DNA of 8,960 nt from contig DAOVXE010000019.1 of the NCBI GenBank assembly GCA_030636285.1, positions 1 through 8,960 of the forward strand, read 5' to 3'. Of the stretch, positions 6,163-8,960 are shown in pieces (positions within the stretch are counted from its first letter, which is position 1; each line of letters opens with the position of its first letter). The position numbers and the translations under genes were made by a program. Under the pieces are notes generated by a model that worked only from the letters and a program-made list of their open reading frames with translations, did not search any database and was not told the DNA's origin. The stretch comes from Candidatus Falkowiibacteriota bacterium (GTDB taxonomy: Bacteria > Patescibacteria > ABY1 > BM507 > UBA12075).

Positions 6163-6200
6163 TTTTAACAGTTTGAGTATTAATATTCAGATTGTTAAAA
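6163..6200 (+). promoter_or_regulatory. Long 5'-UTR stem-loop upstream of the lamin-tail-protein gene
   Basis: TTTTAACAGTTTGAGTA (6163-6179) pairs with TATTCAGATTGTTAAAA (6184-6200) over 17 continuous base pairs around a TTAA loop. Three pairs are G-U (6171/6192, 6173/6190, 6177/6186) and would be C-A mismatches in - strand RNA, so the structure belongs to the + transcript. It ends 10 nt before the ATG and no T-run follows. Likely an mRNA stability or translation-control element. Confidence 0.65.
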
Positions 6201-6210
6201 CAAAAAAAGC

Positions 6211-7539
6211 ATGAGAACAAGGAGGATGAATAATTTGCTTGCCATAGCGGCGGGCGCTTTTTTAATTTTGGGCCCGGGCATGGATCCGGATCTCTTAAAA
6301 ACCAATATCGCGCAAGCCGCCTTGGCCGATCACGTTGTGATCAACGAGGTCCATATTGACAGCCAGTCCGGCACCGGCGGCACGGAAGATGACTGGGTTG
6401 AGCTATATAATCCAACATCCGCGTCAATAAGCCTGGACGGCTGGTCCTTGCAAAAATTTAGTTATAGTGGCTCTTCGCTATACAATCAGGCTATTTCCGG
6501 AACTATTTTGGCAGGGTCTTATTTTCTTGTGGTTCGCGATGGGCCAAATACACAGCAGAGCCTTAAGGACATGGCCGATTTATTGGCAAGCAATTCTTTT
6601 TCTTTAGCCTCTGGCAACATTATTTATTTAGTAAATGATTCTATTAATATTACTCCAAGTTCTCCTACTTCCAATATTGTTGACTTTGTCGGTTTTGGCA
6701 GCGCGAATTATTATGAGGGAATTGCCGCGGCTACTGATGTGAGTGAAGAAAAAAGCATTAGCCGTGTTCCAAACGGAGAAGATACTGATGAAAATTCAAA
6801 TGATTTTGCGCTGCAGGAGGTTCCAAGCCCGGAGAACTCAGGCAGTAATGACGGACAAGATGTGGGCGGAACAGTGCTGGTAACCATAACGCTGGATGAT
6901 GAGCCGGTTCAGGATATTGGCTCGGCCGGCGCCAATATTGTATTCCAGGTAAACTCAGACGGCAGTGCTTTGGTTGAATACGGTCTGGATGATACTTATG
7001 GAAGCGTTAGCGTCGCGTCCGTGATTACAGAGAATATTACTACCATAATTAATTTAAATAATTTGGAATGCGATACAGCTTACCATTTTCGCGTAACAGC
7101 GGAAAACATTGCCGGTGATGACAGCGATACCAGCGCTGACGCTGTTTTCACCACCATGCCTTGCGGCATCAGTCTGGATGCTTTAACCATGACAGAGAGC
7201 GCGGCCAAAGCCAATGATGCCTATACCAATGGCTGGGAATGGCAGTTTGATATTACGGTTTGGGATCTTAATGAAACAACTTTGAAAATGAAATTTGACA
7301 GCTGGAGCGGCCCGGCCGGCCTGGATACCGGAGGCAATATGCGCTTTAGCGCGGACAATGGCATTACCTGGTTTGGAATTACTGATAACAACGCTTATCC
7401 GGCATTGGGCGCTGATATTAGCGGAATTGACTTAAGCGCTGACCCGGGCAGGCAAGTTACTGTTCTAGCGCAAATGAAAGTCCCGGCTCACACTTTGACC
7501 GGTTATTATAATTCAAGTTATGGGATATTAACAGAATAG
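6211..7539 (+). CDS. Exported lamin-tail-domain surface protein with Ig-like domains
   Basis: 442 residues. A basic N-terminus (MRTRRMNN) and hydrophobic core (9-21) lead to a likely signal-peptidase site at AQA-AL (36/37); the stretch between core and site is unusually long. Residues 41-205 form a lamin-tail domain: 'HVVINEVHIDS', 'DDWVELYNPTS', 'ISLDGWSLQ', 'SYFLVVRDG', 'IVDFVGFGSANYYEG', 'KSISRVPNGEDTDENSNDF'. A Ser/Asn/Gly linker (206-220) leads to a fibronectin-III-like domain (about 221-317, 'YHFRVTAENIAGDDS'). A C-terminal beta domain (about 320-442) contains 'LKMKFDSW', 'NMRFSADNG' and ends 'GYYNSSYGILTE', an ending I recall from other CPR exported proteins. No enzyme motif is visible; a structural or adhesive role is likely. 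Start choice: ATG 6211 gives the charged signal peptide but has no SD. AGGAGG at 6220-6225 directly abuts ATG 6226 and lies 9 nt before TTG 6235, so a shorter start is possible. More GC-rich than the glycan genes. Confidence 0.85.
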   Translation: MRTRRMNNLLAIAAGAFLILGPGMDPDLLKTNIAQAALADHVVINEVHIDSQSGTGGTEDDWVELYNPTSASISLDGWSLQKFSYSGSSLYNQAISGTILAGSYFLVVRDGPNTQQSLKDMADLLASNSFSLASGNIIYLVNDSINITPSSPTSNIVDFVGFGSANYYEGIAAATDVSEEKSISRVPNGEDTDENSNDFALQEVPSPENSGSNDGQDVGGTVLVTITLDDEPVQDIGSAGANIVFQVNSDGSALVEYGLDDTYGSVSVASVITENITTIINLNNLECDTAYHFRVTAENIAGDDSDTSADAVFTTMPCGISLDALTMTESAAKANDAYTNGWEWQFDITVWDLNETTLKMKFDSWSGPAGLDTGGNMRFSADNGITWFGITDNNAYPALGADISGIDLSADPGRQVTVLAQMKVPAHTLTGYYNSSYGILTE

Positions 7540-7563
7540 ATGTTATTTTTCCTAGCGGAAAAA

Positions 7564-7582
7564 GCCGCGCTACGAATGCGGC
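7564..7582 (+). other. GC-rich hairpin between the two exported-protein genes
   Basis: GCCGC (7564-7568) pairs with GCGGC (7578-7582), with an extra G-U inside, around a 7-nt loop. No T-run follows, so it is not an intrinsic terminator. It may be a processing point that separates the two messages. Confidence 0.4.
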
Positions 7583-7607
7583 ACATGCGAATTAAAATAA
7601 TAAATGA

Positions 7608-8219
7608 ATGGAAAAAATTATATTAATTTTTAGTTTGTTAATATTTGTTGTTTGCCCGGTTAGCGCTTCGGAGTTAATCGGGCAGATCAGCACTAATCCC
7701 AGTGAGTTGTCAGGCGATGAGCCGGACGATTCGTTGCCACCTGTTAATTCGGGCGCGGGCAGCGGCTCGTTTAACAGCGGTTCAGATGTTATTTTTACAA
7801 ATGACATTAAGCAGGATAATGGCGATAAAGAGGATGCAGATGATAACAAACAAAATAAAGAAATTAAAGTGCTGGGCATCAGCTATGAGCATTATCCGGA
7901 CAACGCCTTGCTTAGGGCAAATGACAAAAAAATATATATTATTGAGGGGCAAGTCAAAAAGCATATTGCCGGTTTGGATGAGCTTGTTAAATATGCCGGA
8001 CAGACAATCTATGACGTTACGGACGCGGAATTAGCTAAGTATCAGAAAAGAAAGCATTTAAACAATGATTTGATTCGCGAACAGGGAACAGAGGCGGTTT
8101 ACGTTATTGAGAATGCCAAGAAAAGGCATATTTTAAGCCTGGAAGAATTGCGTGCTAATTACTTCGGGCAGGAGATTTTTAATATCAGCTCCATAGAAAT
8201 GAGACTTTACCCTTTTTAA
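7608..8219 (+). CDS. Exported protein with two tandem 'YxIExxxKKHI' repeats
   Basis: 203 residues. A signal peptide (MEKIILIFSLLIFVVCPVSA) is probably cut after VSA (20/21). Cys16 is not in a proper lipobox because the residue before it is Val. Residues 21-90 are a low-complexity, acidic Gly/Ser/Asp/Asn linker. Two repeats of about 47 residues follow: repeat 1 (98-144) 'ALLRANDKKIYIIEGQVKKH' continuing to 'TIYDVTDAEL', and repeat 2 (153-199) 'DLIREQGTEAVYVIENAKKR' continuing to 'EIFNISSIEM'. The unit 'LIR..g...VYvIe.gkKrhI.s.e.l...f....i..v' occurs singly or in tandem in many CPR exported proteins, often beside peptidase or wall-binding domains. Its function is not known to me; binding to cell wall or S-layer is a guess. 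It starts 68 nt after the lamin-tail gene with no promoter visible between, so the two are probably co-transcribed. No SD. ATG 7608 is preferred because the signal peptide begins there. Confidence 0.82.
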   Translation: MEKIILIFSLLIFVVCPVSASELIGQISTNPSELSGDEPDDSLPPVNSGAGSGSFNSGSDVIFTNDIKQDNGDKEDADDNKQNKEIKVLGISYEHYPDNALLRANDKKIYIIEGQVKKHIAGLDELVKYAGQTIYDVTDAELAKYQKRKHLNNDLIREQGTEAVYVIENAKKRHILSLEELRANYFGQEIFNISSIEMRLYPF

Positions 8220-8278
8220 GCCACATAAAAAGCAAGGGGATAGGGCTTTGATAAGTATTTGACAGTGGATTTTTTTGT

Positions 8279-8307
8279 TTGACTTTTTTTGCAAACTTTA
8301 GTAAAGT
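8279..8307 (+). promoter_or_regulatory. Candidate distal promoter P1 upstream of pyrK-like gene
   Basis: TTGACT (8279-8284) and TAAAGT (8302-8307) are 17 bp apart, giving five and four of six consensus matches. The -10 lies inside the inverted repeat ACTTTA-G-TAAAGT (8295-8307), and a second palindrome, GTAAATTTAC (8306-8315), covers the predicted start near 8314. These could be operators. A TTGACA at 8259-8264 has no partner -10. Confidence 0.4.
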
Positions 8308-8321
8308 AAATTTACCAAAAT

Positions 8322-8360
8322 AACAAATCTAAAGGAGAATTCCAAAGGGTTTGTTTTTTT
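8322..8360 (+). terminator. Intrinsic terminator or leader attenuator
   Basis: AACAAATCT (8322-8330) pairs with GGGTTTGTT (8347-8355) over 9 bp with two U-G. Inside, AAA and AAA form a symmetric internal loop closed by GGA/TCC (8334-8336/8341-8343). Seven Ts run from 8354 to 8360. The G-U pairs favour + strand RNA. It could end the exported-protein transcript, 102 nt after that stop codon, or attenuate RNA begun at P1, whose predicted start is only about 8 nt upstream of the stem. Confidence 0.7.
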
Positions 8361-8371
8361 GTATTTGATCA

Positions 8372-8401
8372 TTGAAAAATCATATAAAGACAAAATATAA
8401 C
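8372..8401 (+). promoter_or_regulatory. Candidate proximal promoter P2 of the pyrK-like gene
   Basis: TTGAAA (8372-8377) and TATAAC (8396-8401) are 18 bp apart, each with five of six consensus matches. It lies just after the terminator, so it could drive the gene alone. A perfect TATAAT at 8406-8411 with a weak -35 is an alternative. Confidence 0.55.
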
Positions 8402-8424
8402 TGTTTATAATGAAAATCAAAGAA

Positions 8425-8430
8425 AAGGAG
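8425..8430 (+). promoter_or_regulatory. Ribosome binding site of the pyrK-like gene
   Basis: AAGGAG lies 7 nt before the ATG at 8438, an ideal spacing. It fixes the start. With the pilin site it is one of only two clear SDs in the window. Confidence 0.85.
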
Positions 8431-8437
8431 AAGGATT

Positions 8438-8960
8438 ATGAGTAAAATAGTTGATCATAACGCAAAAGTACTTTATATTACAACAAAGAGTTATGATTCA
8501 GGCATCTATCGGCTTGAATTAGAAGTGCCAACTAGTTTTGTATCTAAAGCCAGGCCTGGAATGTATTGCGCGTTTGCCCCACGAAATGAAACACACCAAC
8601 ATCGGCGTCCTTTTTCCATTGTGGACGCAAAGGATAACAAGCTGACATTTCTGATCAAAGTAGTCGGGCCCAATACCAGATATTATACCAGTCGTAGGCC
8701 TGGTGATATAATCAACATCACCAATCCCCGAGGACAGTGTATTTACGTAGATAATGCGGTTGACCACTATTTTTTGGCAGCCGGCAGTATCGGCGCGGCG
8801 CCTTTGATTTTTTTAGCTAAAGATTTACGCAAGTTTGGAAAAAAAGTAACAGTGTTTCTGGGAGGAAAAAATAGGTTGCAAATCGTTGGCGCTAATTTTT
8901 TCTATAATTATGGCTGTAATGTCAAAGTTATTGTTGAAGATGATGATGAGCTTCCAATAA
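8438..8960 (+). CDS. pyrK: PyrK-like FAD/NAD-binding electron-transfer subunit (5' part)
   Basis: An open frame from ATG 8438 runs off the window end, giving 174 residues. The N-terminal half is a ferredoxin-reductase FAD-binding barrel: 'IYRLELEVP' (23-31), 'ARPGMYCAF' (38-46) and 'RRPFSIVDA' (56-64), the RPFS motif that holds FAD, then 'FLIKVVGPNTRYYTSRRPGD' (71-90). The NAD-binding half begins with 'YFLAAGSIGAAPL' (112-124), a variant of the usual G-G-I-G-x-A-P-L. The dihydroorotate dehydrogenase type B electron-transfer subunit PyrK has this arrangement and passes electrons from dihydroorotate to NAD via FAD and a 2Fe-2S cluster bound by C-terminal cysteines, which lie outside the window. 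NfnA/SudB-type reductase subunits are the main alternative; a pyrD or other pyrimidine gene just downstream would decide. It has its own regulatory region and strong SD, and is unrelated in function to the surface genes. Confidence 0.75.
   Translation, partial: MSKIVDHNAKVLYITTKSYDSGIYRLELEVPTSFVSKARPGMYCAFAPRNETHQHRRPFSIVDAKDNKLTFLIKVVGPNTRYYTSRRPGDIINITNPRGQCIYVDNAVDHYFLAAGSIGAAPLIFLAKDLRKFGKKVTVFLGGKNRLQIVGANFFYNYGCNVKVIVEDDDELPI

Noticed and set aside
7533..7595. An open, coding-like stretch of about 20 codons in another frame just after the lamin-tail-protein stop, suggesting a frameshifted C-terminus.
   Set aside because: The annotated end '...YNSSYGILTE' already looks like a natural ending for this C-terminal domain. 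The extra stretch is short and overlaps a GC-rich hairpin, which explains its composition, and I see no slippery heptamer in the right frame.
7608..7667. Lipoprotein signal because of Cys16 in the signal peptide.
   Set aside because: The residues before Cys16 are Phe-Val-Val, so the small residue required just before the lipobox Cys is missing. A normal cut after VSA fits better.
8228..8249. AAAGC/GCTTT inverted repeat after the two-repeat protein gene as a terminator.
   Set aside because: Only five pairs with an 11-nt loop and no T-run directly after; the hairpin at 8322-8360 is a far better terminator.
8519..8767. A minus-strand open frame of 82 codons opposite the pyrK-like gene.
   Set aside because: It is the shadow of a strongly supported + strand gene with FAD- and NAD-binding motifs, and has no ribosome site or recognisable protein features.

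Overview
The window reads as part of a Patescibacteria (Candidate Phyla Radiation, probably Parcubacteria-like) genome. The evidence is a CPR-style type IV pilin, a lamin-tail-domain surface protein, a small exported protein with tandem 'KKRHI' repeats, a membrane-anchored protein of a type I know from CPR genomes, AT-rich DNA, and a majority of genes without a Shine-Dalgarno (SD) sequence. TGA is used as a stop (ends of the genes at 3595-4353 and 4365-5150), so the recoded Gracilibacteria/Absconditabacteria are unlikely. All eight complete genes and the partial last one lie on the + strand. I see no tRNA, rRNA, insertion sequence, CRISPR array or transposon.

Layout. (1) 2-580: membrane-anchored protein of unknown function. 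(2) 604-1256: a self-contained pilin unit made of an extended -10 promoter, a DnaA-box-like element, a long leader hairpin, a strong SD, the pilin gene and an intrinsic terminator. (3) 1285-6051: an AT-rich surface-glycan cluster, namely a Wzy/O-antigen-ligase-like membrane protein with C-terminal TPRs, a sulfotransferase-like protein, a GT2 glycosyltransferase and a SAM methyltransferase. It begins with a promoter placed so that the first mRNA would be leaderless. (4) 6100-8219: two exported proteins, a lamin-tail/Ig-like surface protein and a two-repeat protein. (5) 8220-8960: a regulatory intergenic region with two candidate promoters and an intrinsic terminator or attenuator, then the start of a PyrK-like FAD/NAD-binding electron-transfer subunit cut by the window end.

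Working model (inference): the glycan cluster builds, transfers, methylates and perhaps sulfates a surface polysaccharide or a glycan on the neighbouring pilin, and the flanking units make the exposed proteins. The most unusual signal is regulatory. The pilin leader and the lamin-tail-protein leader, about 5.5 kb apart, share the same design: an extended -10 (TGnTATAAT), a 17-bp element identical at 16 positions that contains an exact DnaA box (TTATCCACA on the - strand), and then a 17-19 bp AU-rich stem-loop just before the translation start. The two hairpins differ in sequence but match in placement. G-U pairs make them fully paired (B) or nearly so (A, one mismatch) only as + strand RNA.
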